DNA of 64,000 nucleotides. Source: Streptomyces sp. NBC_01429 (lineage in GTDB: Bacteria; Actinomycetota; Actinomycetes; Streptomycetales; Streptomycetaceae). Below, piece by piece: positions 46,396 to 55,972 of this stretch. Location of the stretch: contig NZ_CP109599.1 of NCBI RefSeq assembly GCF_036231945.1, positions 1,426,001 through 1,490,000 of the forward strand. Reading direction: 5' to 3'. Both the position numbers and the translations under genes were made by a program. Position 1 is the first letter of the stretch. Each line of letters begins with the position of its first letter. The notes beneath the pieces were generated by a model, which was not told where the DNA came from, searched no databases, and worked only from the letters and a program-made list of their open reading frames with translations.

Positions 46396-47649
46396 GTGGA
46401 ACCCACCCTGACCACCCCAGCCGTCGACCGCCGCACTGTGGCCTCTCTTTTCTCTCGGCTACGGACCAGGAAAGGCCAGTCGAATCCTCAAGCCCTCTAC
46501 ACGGAACTGAGGAATCTCGGCGACATATTCCCCTCTCCCTGGGGCGGACACCTCGTCACCTCGTACGCTCTGTGCGACGAGGTCATGAGGAGCAGAACGT
46601 GGAGAGTGCCGGATACCCAGTGGCGGACCAGCCAGGGCAACGCGGCCCGCTGGAACACACCGGCCTCACTGCAAACGGCGAAATCACTTCCCATGCTCAA
46701 TCCGCCACACCATACGAGAGTGCGGCGTTCGGCGGGCAACATGTTCGACCGAAGTACCCTGACAGAAATAAAGGGATCGATCGCCGGAAACATCGATGTG
46801 GTTCTCGATCGTCTTGAGAAAGAACTGCTCGAAGGTCCGGCCGATTTCAATTCCCTGGTCGCCGACGAGTTGCCCGTCATGTCGATCGGAACGTGGCTGG
46901 GACTTCCCCGCGCCGATTATTCACTGCTGAGGTCCCTGACCAACGATCAGACCCTCAGCCAGGAATTCTTCCCGACCCCCAGCCAACTGGCGCGGGCGGA
47001 CGCGGCGGCCCACGGCCTCCAGGAGTACTTCACCGCGCTGGTGCGGGAACGCCGCCGGGCGCCGGGGGACGATCCGGTCTCCTCGTGGATCGCGACCTGG
47101 GACACGCTGGAGCCGGACCGGGAGACGGCCGACGCCCAGGCCCACTCCATGGCGGTCTTCGTGATCGTCGCCGCGCTGGAGACCACGGAACACCTGCTGT
47201 CCAGCATGGTCCGGCTGCTGCTGGAGCACCCCGAGCAGCTGGACCGGCTGCGCGCCCACCCCGAGCACATTCCGCACGTCGTCGACGAGACCCTGCGCTA
47301 CGACCCGGCGATCCACGCGATCAGCCGGGTGGCACCGAAGGACACCGTGCTGGGGGACACCCTGGTACGCGAGGGCGAGATGGTGCAGTTGATGGTCGGG
47401 GCCGCCCAGCACGATCCGCGGCAGTACACCGACCCCGAGAACTTCGACGTCGGCCGCAGGCCGTCCCATTTCGGCTTCGGCAGCGGAATTCACTACTGCC
47501 TCGGTGCGCCGCTGGCCCGGCTGGAAGGGAAACTGCTGCTGACCTCGATGCTCAAGCGGATGCCCGCGCTCCGTATAAGCGAAGCACCCGCCTGGGAGCC
47601 CCGGGTTTCGTTCCGCCGGCTCAACCGTCTTATGGTGACGGCGGCCTGA
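46396..47649 (+). CDS. Cytochrome P450 (second of the conservon operon)
   Basis: A 417-residue P450 with all standard motifs: I-helix ALETTEH near 255, K-helix ExxR as ETLR (298-301), and heme-binding FGFGSGIHYCLGAPLA with Cys 368. It is therefore probably a normal monooxygenase, in contrast to its neighbour. Paired CYP157/CYP154 genes after conservons are known in Streptomyces; I did not assign a family number by alignment. The GTG at 46396 follows GAGAGAAAG. The first 500 bases are less G+C-rich than the rest. Redox partners are not encoded nearby. Confidence 0.92.
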   Translation: MEPTLTTPAVDRRTVASLFSRLRTRKGQSNPQALYTELRNLGDIFPSPWGGHLVTSYALCDEVMRSRTWRVPDTQWRTSQGNAARWNTPASLQTAKSLPMLNPPHHTRVRRSAGNMFDRSTLTEIKGSIAGNIDVVLDRLEKELLEGPADFNSLVADELPVMSIGTWLGLPRADYSLLRSLTNDQTLSQEFFPTPSQLARADAAAHGLQEYFTALVRERRRAPGDDPVSSWIATWDTLEPDRETADAQAHSMAVFVIVAALETTEHLLSSMVRLLLEHPEQLDRLRAHPEHIPHVVDETLRYDPAIHAISRVAPKDTVLGDTLVREGEMVQLMVGAAQHDPRQYTDPENFDVGRRPSHFGFGSGIHYCLGAPLARLEGKLLLTSMLKRMPALRISEAPAWEPRVSFRRLNRLMVTAA

Positions 47650-47726
47650 GCCGGGTTCGACAAAAGTGACGAATCGTTTCATCACCGTCCCGGCTCCAGA
47701 ACCGTCCGTCAGGAATCAAGAAAAAC

Positions 47727-48491
47727 ATGATTGATGATCTCAAGGCCCTGCATGTCGAGCACGACGATGCGGTGGTGAGAGTGCGGCTGAACAGCCCGGA
47801 GACCGGAAACGCCATATCCGGCCTGCTCCTCGACGAACTCCTCGCCGTTCTCGGCGCGCTGGACGACCACCCCACCGTCCGCGTGCTGATCCTCTCCGGA
47901 GCGGGCGCCGACTTCTGTCTCGGCGGGGACCGTGCCGAGTTCCCCTCGCTGCTCTCCCCGGAGACCGGCAACGCGCACATGCGCGCGCTCGCCAACAAGG
48001 CACGCCGGATGTGCGACCTGCTGGCGAACACCGGGGTCGTCACCATCGCGCGGCTGCACGGCGGGGTGATGGGAGCGGGGCTGGGGCTCGCGGTCTTCTG
48101 CGATCTGCGGGTGGGAGCGGACACCAGCCACTACCGGATACCCGAGCTGGGACTCGGTGTTCCGCCGGCCTGGGGCGGGATCACACCGCGGATGCTGTAC
48201 GAGACGGGAGCGGCCCGGATCCGCGAACTGCTGCTCACCGCCGAGAAGTTCGACGCCGCCAAAGCCGCCGAGCTGGCCATCCTGCACAAAGTCGTCCCGG
48301 AGGACCAGCTCGACGCCACCATCGACCGCTGGACCAAGCCGCTGCTCCGCCGCTCCCCCTCGGCCCTGCGCACCACGAAGGCCATGCTCAACGCCTACGC
48401 CGGAGCCAACCGGCTCGCCGACGCCACGCTGTTCGACGCCGAGCTGCTGACCGCCTCCGTCGCCGCGGCCCAGGCGGCCCGGGCCCGCTGA
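47727..48491 (+). CDS. Enoyl-CoA hydratase/isomerase family protein
   Basis: A 254-residue crotonase-fold protein. The oxyanion-hole segments are present: SGAGADFCLGGD near 55 and LHGGVMGAGLGLAVFCDLR near 110, with PELGLGVPPAWGG near 145. The usual catalytic glutamate of hydratases at the PEL position is kept; the first catalytic glutamate position is less clear, so hydratase or isomerase activity is not certain. It follows the second P450 by 77 bases on the same strand and is probably part of the conservon operon. The ATG at 47727 has a weak AGGAA upstream. Confidence 0.85.
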   Translation: MIDDLKALHVEHDDAVVRVRLNSPETGNAISGLLLDELLAVLGALDDHPTVRVLILSGAGADFCLGGDRAEFPSLLSPETGNAHMRALANKARRMCDLLANTGVVTIARLHGGVMGAGLGLAVFCDLRVGADTSHYRIPELGLGVPPAWGGITPRMLYETGAARIRELLLTAEKFDAAKAAELAILHKVVPEDQLDATIDRWTKPLLRRSPSALRTTKAMLNAYAGANRLADATLFDAELLTASVAAAQAARAR

Positions 48492-48545
48492 CCGCGGCCC
48501 GCTGACCCGCGCCCGCCCCGCGTGCCGTCGCCGACGAGGGGCGGG

Positions 48546-49478
48546 TCAGCCCGCCGCACCCGTGAAGTGCTCCCGTACGAGGGACTGGACCGCCGTCAGA
48601 TCGTGGGCGATCAGCGCGTCCAGCAGCGCCGAGTGTTCCGCCGCGTCCGCCACCAGATCGGCCTGGCGCGGCGCGGGCACGCTCACCAGCGGCCACTGGG
48701 ACCTGCGGTGCAGATCCTCGGCGACCATGACCAGCTGCTGATTGCCGGCGAGCGCGAGCACCGCCCGGTGGAACGCGCGGTCGCTGTCCGCGTACGCGGC
48801 CCGGTCCCCCACGGCGGCGGCCGCGCCCGTGGCCTCCGCCAACGGCCGCAGCGCCGCCCACTGTTCGGCCGGGACGCTACGGGCGAGCCGCAGCATCACC
48901 GGCACCTCGATCATGGCCCGCACCTCCGCCAGCTCGGCGAGCTCCCGGGTACTGCGCTCGTTGACCCGGAAGCCCCGGTTCGGCACGACCCGTACCGCCC
49001 CCTCCAGCGCCAGCTGCTGCATCGCCTCCCGCACCGGAGTCGCCGAGACGCCGAAGCGCTCACCGAGCGCGGGGGCCGAGTAGATCTCACCGGGCACCAG
49101 CTCGCCACCGACGAGCGCGTCACGCAGCGCGTCGAGGACCTGCCCGCGCACGGAGTGCCGGCGTACGGCGTGGCCCCCCGCGCCCTCGGGCGGTACGGGG
49201 TCACTGTGCGTGTGCTCCCCGCGCACGCCGTCCTGCCCGCCGTGAGGACGGGCCGTCGTCCGCGGCTGCTCCGGCACCCGGCAGGCCGCGCCGGGGCCGA
49301 CCGCGGGCGGCGCGGCAGGCGGGAGGACCGGCGGTACACAGGGCGGCGTGGCCGGCGGCGGGACGCGGGGCGGCACCGACCCGGACGGCCCAGTCGCCGC
49401 CGCGTACCGCACGGCCGGGGGCGCACCGGGCGCGGGCGCGGCGGACGCCGCGTTCGCACGCCCTCTGCCCTGCTCCAC
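48546..49478 (-). CDS. GntR-family regulator, FadR/FCD subgroup
   Basis: A 310-residue regulator. The first 90 or so residues are a low-complexity Pro/Ala-rich extension. The winged helix follows (VRGQVLDALRDALVGGELVPG, split at the helix border, then FGVSATPVREAMQQLALEGAV), then a C-terminal FCD effector domain with metal-binding histidines (AFHRAV, AEHSALLDALIAHD). The GTG at 49478 has GGAGGAGG six bases upstream, so the unusual N-terminal extension is supported. It is divergent from the FhuF-like gene and convergent with the enoyl-CoA hydratase gene. Ligand unknown; FCD proteins usually bind small carboxylates. Confidence 0.85.
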   Translation of the reverse strand: MEQGRGRANAASAAPAPGAPPAVRYAAATGPSGSVPPRVPPPATPPCVPPVLPPAAPPAVGPGAACRVPEQPRTTARPHGGQDGVRGEHTHSDPVPPEGAGGHAVRRHSVRGQVLDALRDALVGGELVPGEIYSAPALGERFGVSATPVREAMQQLALEGAVRVVPNRGFRVNERSTRELAELAEVRAMIEVPVMLRLARSVPAEQWAALRPLAEATGAAAAVGDRAAYADSDRAFHRAVLALAGNQQLVMVAEDLHRRSQWPLVSVPAPRQADLVADAAEHSALLDALIAHDLTAVQSLVREHFTGAAG

Positions 49479-49583
49479 CCGGGTCCTCCTCCACCGTCCG
49501 GCCGACGCCACGCGCGGCGGGCCGGATCTTCCCTGTGCACGATAGGCCGACCGAGCCGCAGTTCAAACCTCGATCACATCCGG

Positions 49584-49602
49584 TAAGGTAAGGCTTACCT
49601 GC
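49584..49602 (+). promoter_or_regulatory. Iron box (DmdR/IdeR-type operator)
   Basis: TAAGGTAAGGCTTACCTGC matches 17 of 19 positions of the actinobacterial iron box TWAGGTWAGSCTWACCTWA. It ends 28 bases before the FhuF-like start, overlapping the expected promoter, so the gene should be repressed when iron is plentiful. Confidence 0.85.
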
Positions 49603-49630
49603 AAACGATCCCGATTCGGTGGTCCCCTGC

Positions 49631-50479
49631 ATGACCGTCCCCGCTGTGCTCCCCGCCGCTGCCGCCTCCCCCGTCGCGGACGCCTACGCCCGTCTGACCG
49701 AGGTGTTCCCGTCGTTGAGCATCGATGTGCTCACCGACAGTGAGCGGCCGCCCTTCGGCGGTGGCTGGGTGGGCGCCGCCGATCTCGCGGCCGGCGGCCC
49801 GGCGCTCGACACCTTTCTCGCCTGGGACGAGGCGCAGGTGCTGCGGGACTACGGACAGCGGGCCCGCCCCGACGTGATCGCCAGCTTCGCGCTGCACCGC
49901 TACGCCTGGCCGGCCTGTCTGCTCATCACCATGCCGTGGTTCCTGCTGCGCCGGGTGCCGCGCGTGCCGGTCGAGGCGGTCTCGTTCCAGCGGGCGCTGG
50001 GCCGGATGACCGTCAGGTCCGGCCCGTTCGCCTGTCTGCCCGACGACCCGGCCGCCACCCTGCCGCAGGCCAGGGTCGTGCCGGACGAGGAGGCGCTGCG
50101 CGCCGAGGTGCGCGCGGCCGTCGCCGAGCATCTCGAACCGGTCCTGGACGGCTTCGCCCCGCACATGCGGCGCGGCCGCAGGGCGCTGTGGGGCATGGCG
50201 ACCGACGAGATCGTCGAGGGGCTCTGGTACCTCGCGCATCTGCTGGGCGAGGAGCGGCGCGCGATGACGGAGCTGGAGGAGCTGCTGCCGGGCACGACCA
50301 AGCCGTACGTGGGCACGGCGGGATTCCGTGAACTGACCGGACCCGACGGCGAATCTTTGCCGACCCGTGACCGGGCGAGTTGCTGTCTCTTCTACACCTT
50401 GCGTCCCGAGGACACCTGCGTCACCTGTCCGCGCACCTGCGACGACGACCGGATCCGCAAGCTCGGCGTGCGCTCCTGA
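49631..50479 (+). CDS. FhuF-like ferric-siderophore reductase
   Basis: A 282-residue protein whose C-terminus has the FhuF 2Fe-2S signature: CC near residue 256, then CVTC ending the four-cysteine cluster (spacing C-C-x10-C-x2-C). The rest is the poorly conserved FhuF core. It probably reduces iron from imported ferric siderophores in the cytoplasm. ATG 49631 and GTG 49619 are both possible starts; neither has a good SD. The iron box directly upstream supports the assignment. No siderophore importer or biosynthesis gene lies beside it. Confidence 0.87.
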   Translation: MTVPAVLPAAAASPVADAYARLTEVFPSLSIDVLTDSERPPFGGGWVGAADLAAGGPALDTFLAWDEAQVLRDYGQRARPDVIASFALHRYAWPACLLITMPWFLLRRVPRVPVEAVSFQRALGRMTVRSGPFACLPDDPAATLPQARVVPDEEALRAEVRAAVAEHLEPVLDGFAPHMRRGRRALWGMATDEIVEGLWYLAHLLGEERRAMTELEELLPGTTKPYVGTAGFRELTGPDGESLPTRDRASCCLFYTLRPEDTCVTCPRTCDDDRIRKLGVRS

Positions 50480-50689
50480 CTGCTCGTCACCTCGAATTCC
50501 ACGCCACCCCACGGGGTGATATTAATCGAACATGACAGCCACCTGCCGAACGGTAGCGCTAGCCGATCGTGCATATTTGTGTGCCGCACCGCCTCGTTGG
50601 TGTTCTCTTGTCCCGAAACCCTCTGAGGGGCACCGTACTTCCGCCAAAATGGCGTCCAACACGCCCTACTGCGATGCAAGGAACACCGC

Positions 50690-51739
50690 ATGCGACTGAC
50701 CGACATATCGCTGAACTGGCTGCTTCCCGGCGTCGTGCTGATCGTCGGAATCCTGGTGGCGGTGGCTCTGCTCGCGCGCGGCAAGCGCGCCAGTCAGAAG
50801 TCCTCGGCCGCCGAGGACTCCTGGGAACGCAGTGAGGAGCGCCGTAGACGCAAGGAAGCGATCTACGGCATCGCCTCCTACGCCCTTCTGTTCTGCTGTG
50901 CCGCCGTGGCGGCCGCGCTCTCCTTCCACGGCCTGGTCGGCTTCGGACAGGAGAACCTCGGCCTCTCGGACGGCTGGGAGTACCTCGTCCCGTTCGGCCT
51001 CGACGGCGCGGCCATGTTCTGCTCGGTCCTCGCGGTGCGCGAGGCCAGCCACGGCGACGCGGCCCTCGGCTCGCGTCTGCTCGTGTGGACGTTCGCGGGT
51101 GCCGCCGCCTGGTTCAACTGGGTGCACGCGCCCAGGGGTCTCGGCCACGACGGCGCTCCGCACTTCTTCGCCGGCATGTCCCTCTCGGCCGCGGTGCTGT
51201 TCGACCGCGCGCTGAAGCAGACCCGGGTGGCGGCGCTGCGCGAACAGGGGCTGGTCCCCCGTCCGCTGCCGCAGATCCGGATCGTCCGGTGGCTCCGCGC
51301 GCCCCGCGAGACCTTCGGCGCCTGGTCGCTGATGCTTCTCGAGGGAGTCCGCACGCTGGACGAGGCGGTCGACGAAGTCCGCGACGACCGGCGGCAGAAG
51401 GAGCAGAACCGCCGTACCCGGCGCGAGCAGGAGAAGATGGAGCGCGCTCAGATCAAGGCGCTCAATCGTCAGCACCGGGCCTGGGGCCGCGGCGGCCGCC
51501 AGGTCGCCCTTCCTCCCTCGAATGGAGGTTCTGGCTCCCAGCCGGCCGTCGAGGCCGCCGCGGAGCCTGCTATACCCGAGCCGGGACAGCTGCCCCAGCG
51601 ATCTCGGCTCTCCCTTCAGCCCGTGCAGAGCAATGAGACCCGCACCGTGGATCTCACCGCCGAGGACGACACCCAGGCGTTGCCGCGGCTCGACTCCCTG
51701 GAGCGCAAGCTCAAGGAGATGGAGCGGCAGTTCGGCTGA
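50690..51739 (+). CDS. DUF2637 multi-pass membrane protein
   Basis: A 349-residue membrane protein. The first helix (about 8-28) is followed by a basic cytoplasmic linker, then the DUF2637 domain with three more predicted helices (about 58-160, including GWEYLVPFGLDGAAMFCSVLA). The C-terminal 170 residues are soluble, rich in charged residues with coiled-coil character (KEQNRRTRREQEKMERAQ, and LERKLKEMERQFG at the end). DUF2637 proteins are common in Streptomyces, including conjugative elements, but the function is unknown. The ATG at 50690 has AAGGA seven bases upstream. Monocistronic. Confidence 0.85.
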   Translation: MRLTDISLNWLLPGVVLIVGILVAVALLARGKRASQKSSAAEDSWERSEERRRRKEAIYGIASYALLFCCAAVAAALSFHGLVGFGQENLGLSDGWEYLVPFGLDGAAMFCSVLAVREASHGDAALGSRLLVWTFAGAAAWFNWVHAPRGLGHDGAPHFFAGMSLSAAVLFDRALKQTRVAALREQGLVPRPLPQIRIVRWLRAPRETFGAWSLMLLEGVRTLDEAVDEVRDDRRQKEQNRRTRREQEKMERAQIKALNRQHRAWGRGGRQVALPPSNGGSGSQPAVEAAAEPAIPEPGQLPQRSRLSLQPVQSNETRTVDLTAEDDTQALPRLDSLERKLKEMERQFG

Positions 51740-51911
51740 GGCCGGGCGGGCTGAGCGGACCGAGTCCGACAGCACGAAGCGCGATCACCACCTGGACCGG
51801 TGTGGCGGACGACCGTCACGCCGGTCCTTCGCGTCCCGTACGTTTCTTGTATCCATACCCGGTCCCTACCCCGGGATGATCACGTCTACGCATCGTCCGC
51901 GGCCAAGTCCT

Positions 51912-52307
51912 TTACGCGCATTCCCCGTTCAGCTCGAACCAGACCACTTTGCCGACCGGCCTGGCCCGTATCCCCCAGTCGTCCGCCAGACTCCGCACGA
52001 GCGCCAGCCCCCTGCCGTGCGTGGAGTCGTCCGGAACCGGCCTGTCGGGTAAGGGCGGGCGGGGCAGCGCCGCGACGAAGTCCCGCACCTCCACCCGCAG
52101 CCGGGAGTCCGCGACCGTCGCCGTGACCACCGCTCCGGTCTCCGTGTGGACCAGGGCGTTGGTGACCAGCTCGCTGATGAGCAGCTCCGCCACCTCGGCG
52201 GAGTCCCGCTCCGTCCAGTGCCGCAGCATCTCCCGCAGCGCGTGCCTGACTTCGGGCACGGCCGCGAGATCGGCGCCCCCCACTCTGCGCCGGATACCTC
52301 TTGTCAC
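51912..52307 (-). CDS. Anti-sigma-factor-like ATP-binding protein
   Basis: A 131-residue GHKL ATPase of the RsbW/SpoIIAB-like type common in Streptomyces. The N-box is ELVTNALVHT near residue 48, and the G-box is STHGRGLALVRSLADDWG near 95-112. Such proteins bind and inhibit a sigma factor or act on an anti-sigma antagonist; no partner is adjacent. The GTG at 52307 follows a G-rich stretch. Confidence 0.87.
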   Translation of the reverse strand: MTRGIRRRVGGADLAAVPEVRHALREMLRHWTERDSAEVAELLISELVTNALVHTETGAVVTATVADSRLRVEVRDFVAALPRPPLPDRPVPDDSTHGRGLALVRSLADDWGIRARPVGKVVWFELNGECA

Positions 52308-52433
52308 GCTGTCCCCCCGCCCCTGGTGGCCGACGGCGCCTTGCGCGCGCCTCGTTCAAGAGATGCATTCCCAGCCCGTAATGGGCCACTCATGGCGTTC
52401 GTCACCTCCTGGTGCCCCTTCCCGCACCGAGCG

Positions 52434-54176
52434 TCAGGGGCGGGGCACGTTGCGGAGGTTGGAGCGGGCCATCTGCGCCATCCGGCCGACCCCGCCGTCC
52501 AGCACCATCTTGCTCGCGGAGAGCGCGAAGCCCGTCACCATCTCCGCGCGGATCTTCGGCGGGATGGAGAGCGCGTTGGGGTCGGTGACGACGTCCACCA
52601 GGGCGGGCCCCCGGTGGGCGAAGGCGTCCTTCAGGGCACCCGCCAGTTGCTTGGGCTTCTCCACCCGTACCCCGTGGGCACCGGCGGCGCGGGCCACGGC
52701 GGCGAAGTCGGTGGGGTGGTTGTCCGTGCCGTACGCCGGGAGTCCGGCCACCATCATCTCCAACTCGACCATTCCCAGGGCGGAGTTGTTGAAGAGGACC
52801 ACCTTCACGGGCAGGTCGTACTGGACGAGGGTGAGGAAGTCGCCCATGAGCATGGCGAATCCGCCGTCGCCGGACATCGAGACGACCTGCCGGTTCCGGT
52901 CGGTGAACTGCGCCCCGATGGCCTGCGGCAGCGCGTTGGCCATCGAGCCGTGGCTGAACGAACCGATCACGCGGCGGCGGCCGTTCGGCGTGAGGTAGCG
53001 GGCCGCCCACACGTTGCACATCCCGGTGTCGACGGTGAACACGGCGTCCTCGTCGGCGATCTCGTCCAGGACCGAGGCCACGTACTCCGGGTGGATCGGG
53101 ATGTGCTTCTCGACCTTGCGGGTGTACGCCCTGACCACGCCGTCCAGCGCGTCGGCGTGCTTCTTGAGCATCTTGTCGAGGAAGCGGCGGTCCGACTTGG
53201 CGCGTACCCGGGGCGTCAGACAGTTCAGCGTCTCGCGGACGTCGCCCCACACGGCGAGGTCCAGTTTGGAGCGCCGGCCGAGGCGCTCGGGCCTGATGTC
53301 GACCTGCACGGTGCTGACGTCGTCGGGCAGGAAGGCGTTGTACGGGAAGTCGGTGCCGAGCAGGATCAGCAGATCGCACTCGTGGGTGGCCTCGTAGGCG
53401 GCGCCGTATCCGAGCAGTCCGCTCATCCCGACGTCAAAGGGGTTGTCGTACTGGATCCACTCCTTGCCGCGCAGGGCGTGGCCGATCGGCGACTTGATCC
53501 GCTCGGCGAACCGCATCACCTCCGTGTGCGCTCCGGCCGTGCCGCTGCCGCAGAAGAGCGTGACCCGGTCCGCCTCGTCGATCATGCGGACCAGCTGGTC
53601 GATCTCGGCGTCACCGGGGCGTACGGAGGGGCGCGAGGTGACGAGGGCGTGCTCCTCCGCCTTCTCGGGCGCGGGCGCTGAGGCGATGTCCCCGGGCAGG
53701 GTGACCACGCTGACGCCGCTCTGCCCGACGGCGTGCTGGATCGCCGTCTGGAGCAGCCGTGGCATCTGCCGCGGGTGGGAGATCATCTCGTTGTAGTGGC
53801 TGCACTCCCCGAACAGCTGCTCGGGGTGGGTCTCCTGGAAGAAGCCGAGGCCGATCTCGCTGGAGGGGATGTGGGAGGCGAGGGCGAGTACGGGCGCCAT
53901 GGAGCGGTGGGCGTCGTACAGGCCGTTGATGAGGTGGAGGTTGCCGGGGCCGCAGGAGCCGGCGCAGGCGGCGAGCTTGCCGGTGATCTGGGCCTCGGCG
54001 CCGGCCGCGAAGGCGGCGGTCTCCTCGTGCTTGACATGGACCCAGTCGATCTCCGGGGTCCGGCGGACGGCGTCCACGACGGGGTTGAGGCTGTCGCCGA
54101 CGACTCCGTACAGCCGTTGGACACCTGCCCGGACGAGGATGTCCACGAACTGCTCCGCCACGTTCTGCTTGGCCAT
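52434..54176 (-). CDS. poxB: Pyruvate dehydrogenase (quinone), PoxB-like
   Basis: A 580-residue thiamine-diphosphate enzyme that decarboxylates pyruvate to acetate and CO2 and passes electrons through FAD to quinone at the membrane. Visible features: catalytic Glu in KHEETAAFAAGAEAQ near 50, the FAD domain (about 190-340), and the thiamine-binding motif SGDGGFAMLMGDFL near 435 followed by LFNNS. The start at ATG 54176 fits the conserved N-terminus; AAAGGTG lies upstream. Related acetolactate synthases differ in their middle domain. Monocistronic, ending near the convergent anti-sigma-like gene region. Confidence 0.9.
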   Translation of the reverse strand: MAKQNVAEQFVDILVRAGVQRLYGVVGDSLNPVVDAVRRTPEIDWVHVKHEETAAFAAGAEAQITGKLAACAGSCGPGNLHLINGLYDAHRSMAPVLALASHIPSSEIGLGFFQETHPEQLFGECSHYNEMISHPRQMPRLLQTAIQHAVGQSGVSVVTLPGDIASAPAPEKAEEHALVTSRPSVRPGDAEIDQLVRMIDEADRVTLFCGSGTAGAHTEVMRFAERIKSPIGHALRGKEWIQYDNPFDVGMSGLLGYGAAYEATHECDLLILLGTDFPYNAFLPDDVSTVQVDIRPERLGRRSKLDLAVWGDVRETLNCLTPRVRAKSDRRFLDKMLKKHADALDGVVRAYTRKVEKHIPIHPEYVASVLDEIADEDAVFTVDTGMCNVWAARYLTPNGRRRVIGSFSHGSMANALPQAIGAQFTDRNRQVVSMSGDGGFAMLMGDFLTLVQYDLPVKVVLFNNSALGMVELEMMVAGLPAYGTDNHPTDFAAVARAAGAHGVRVEKPKQLAGALKDAFAHRGPALVDVVTDPNALSIPPKIRAEMVTGFALSASKMVLDGGVGRMAQMARSNLRNVPRP

Positions 54177-54282
54177 GGGACGCGCACCTTTCTGGTCGCC
54201 GGAGGGGCGCGGACGACGGGCCGGGGGGGCTCCGGTGTCCATCAACCCACGCCGGGCGCGGTCCCGCACGCGCGGTTAGGCC

Positions 54283-55530
54283 CTACGCCTCCCAGACGCC
54301 GACGGCCGTGCGGTCGTCCGCGTACCCCTTGACCCTGAGGCTGGCGTCCTCGAAGTACTGGGCCAGACCAGGCGGCTCCGCGGCCGCCCAGCGGTCGGCC
54401 AGCTCCTTGGTCAGGGCGGGTTCGTCGCGCATGGGCTCCGCGAGACCGGGGCCGCACAGCAGCAGGGTGTCGCCCGGCCGGGCGACCGAGGCCCGGAAGC
54501 GGAACGGTTCGGGCGGCGGCGGCAGCGGGCCCTCGGTGTACGGGGAGCGCGGGCCCGCGATGTCCGGGTCCATGGTGGCCGGCTCGCCGTCCGCGGGCCG
54601 TGCGGAGCGACCGGCACCGGCGCCCACCCGGCTCTCCGGGGGCGGTGAGCCGAAGCCGACGACGGGGGCGCCGGTGACGGCGGCCGGATCGGGCAGCAGA
54701 GGCTCCAGGTCCTGCCAGGCGCCGTCCCTGAGCCGGAAGAGTCCGCCGTCGCCGATCCCGAAGAACACCCGGGTCCGGCACTCGGGGTCGGCGGAGAGCA
54801 GCAGACAGCGCAGTCCCGCGCTGTACTCCTCGGGCCGTACGCCCAGCTCGGCGGCGCGGGCGCGCAGCTTGCCGAAGCTGCGGTCGGTGAGCCGGTGCAG
54901 CCCGGACTTCAGATCGCCCCGGCGGCCGGCCCGTATGTCGTCGGAGAGCCGGCCGTGGCTGCGGCCGACGGCGGTCCCGATCCAGTGGCAGGCGTCCGCC
55001 GCCGCCCGGTGGGCGCCCTCGACGCCGCGCGCGCCGCAGGCGACGGCCACCAGGACGAGGGCGCCGGGGCCGGTGCCGAAGCGGGCGGTGAGCAGGGCGT
55101 CCCTGCGCGGCTCGCCCCGGTAGCGCGCGGAGTCGCCCCGTACGGACACGGCCCGCAGGGTGTACGTCCCGTAGGAGGCGCCGTCCAGCACGGTGTCGGG
55201 GACGATCTCGTCCAGCCGGTCGGCGTGGGCGACGGGCAGCGCCGTCGGTTCCGGGTCGTAGGTGGGCGGCCGGTCACCGAGGTGGGTCGGGGCGGTACGG
55301 GGGCCGGGCGGCGCCCGGCGCGGCTCGGGGCGGGCGGGGGCCGGTGGCTCCGGCGCCGCTCCCGGCAGCGCGTCGGTGACCGGGCCGGTCACCGCGTGCG
55401 CCGCCGAGTCGAAGCGGTCGTCAATGGTCTCTTCCGCTCGCGCGGCGGCGGGACCGGCGTCCGGTGCGGACTCGTCGTACAGCCGGTTCCACCACTCGTC
55501 GGCGGCGGGTGTCTCCCCCTGCTGGCTCAT
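54283..55530 (-). CDS. PP2C-type protein phosphatase-like protein
   Basis: A 415-residue protein with a proline-rich N-terminal 100 residues and a PP2C-like fold (about 120-410). The core runs from a short YTLRAVSVRGDSARYRG through ALVLVAVACGARGVEGAH to DTLLLCGPGLAEPM. The canonical metal-binding GD of the DGxGG motif is not evident (CGARGVEG occurs where ADGMGG would be), so phosphatase activity is doubtful and a binding role is possible. The start at 55530 has a weak SD. Confidence 0.72.
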   Translation of the reverse strand: MSQQGETPAADEWWNRLYDESAPDAGPAAARAEETIDDRFDSAAHAVTGPVTDALPGAAPEPPAPARPEPRRAPPGPRTAPTHLGDRPPTYDPEPTALPVAHADRLDEIVPDTVLDGASYGTYTLRAVSVRGDSARYRGEPRRDALLTARFGTGPGALVLVAVACGARGVEGAHRAAADACHWIGTAVGRSHGRLSDDIRAGRRGDLKSGLHRLTDRSFGKLRARAAELGVRPEEYSAGLRCLLLSADPECRTRVFFGIGDGGLFRLRDGAWQDLEPLLPDPAAVTGAPVVGFGSPPPESRVGAGAGRSARPADGEPATMDPDIAGPRSPYTEGPLPPPPEPFRFRASVARPGDTLLLCGPGLAEPMRDEPALTKELADRWAAAEPPGLAQYFEDASLRVKGYADDRTAVGVWEA

Positions 55531-55972
55531 GTGCCCATTGTCGGCCGGGCCGGCGGCGCGGACACGGACATCGGAAAAAGAGTCCGCCGGGCGGCCCCAC
55601 CCCCCACGGGAAGGACGCCCGGCGAACAGTCACAGGGCCGGCCGGTGCGGACGCGGGGGGCCGTGGCCCCACACGTCGTCGCTCCCGGGCGGGAGCCGGG
55701 TCAAGGGTACCCAGGGGGCATATGACCGCGGCCTGTCGCAGCTGTGATGGCGCCACCTTGGCAGAGTGGCGGCCGCTACAGGGATGATGGGGGCGGCGGG
55801 TTTACGCCGTGGCCGGTATCCGCCACGGCCCGCCGGAGAACGGAGCGCGTCCGGGGCGGGCGCGCCGGGGGCGGGCCGTACGGAAGACGTGCGAGAAGCC
55901 GTACGTACGCGAAGCCGTGCGTGCATCGGTCACGGACCGGTCATGGACCGGTCGTACAGGGAGGTCGCGGGA

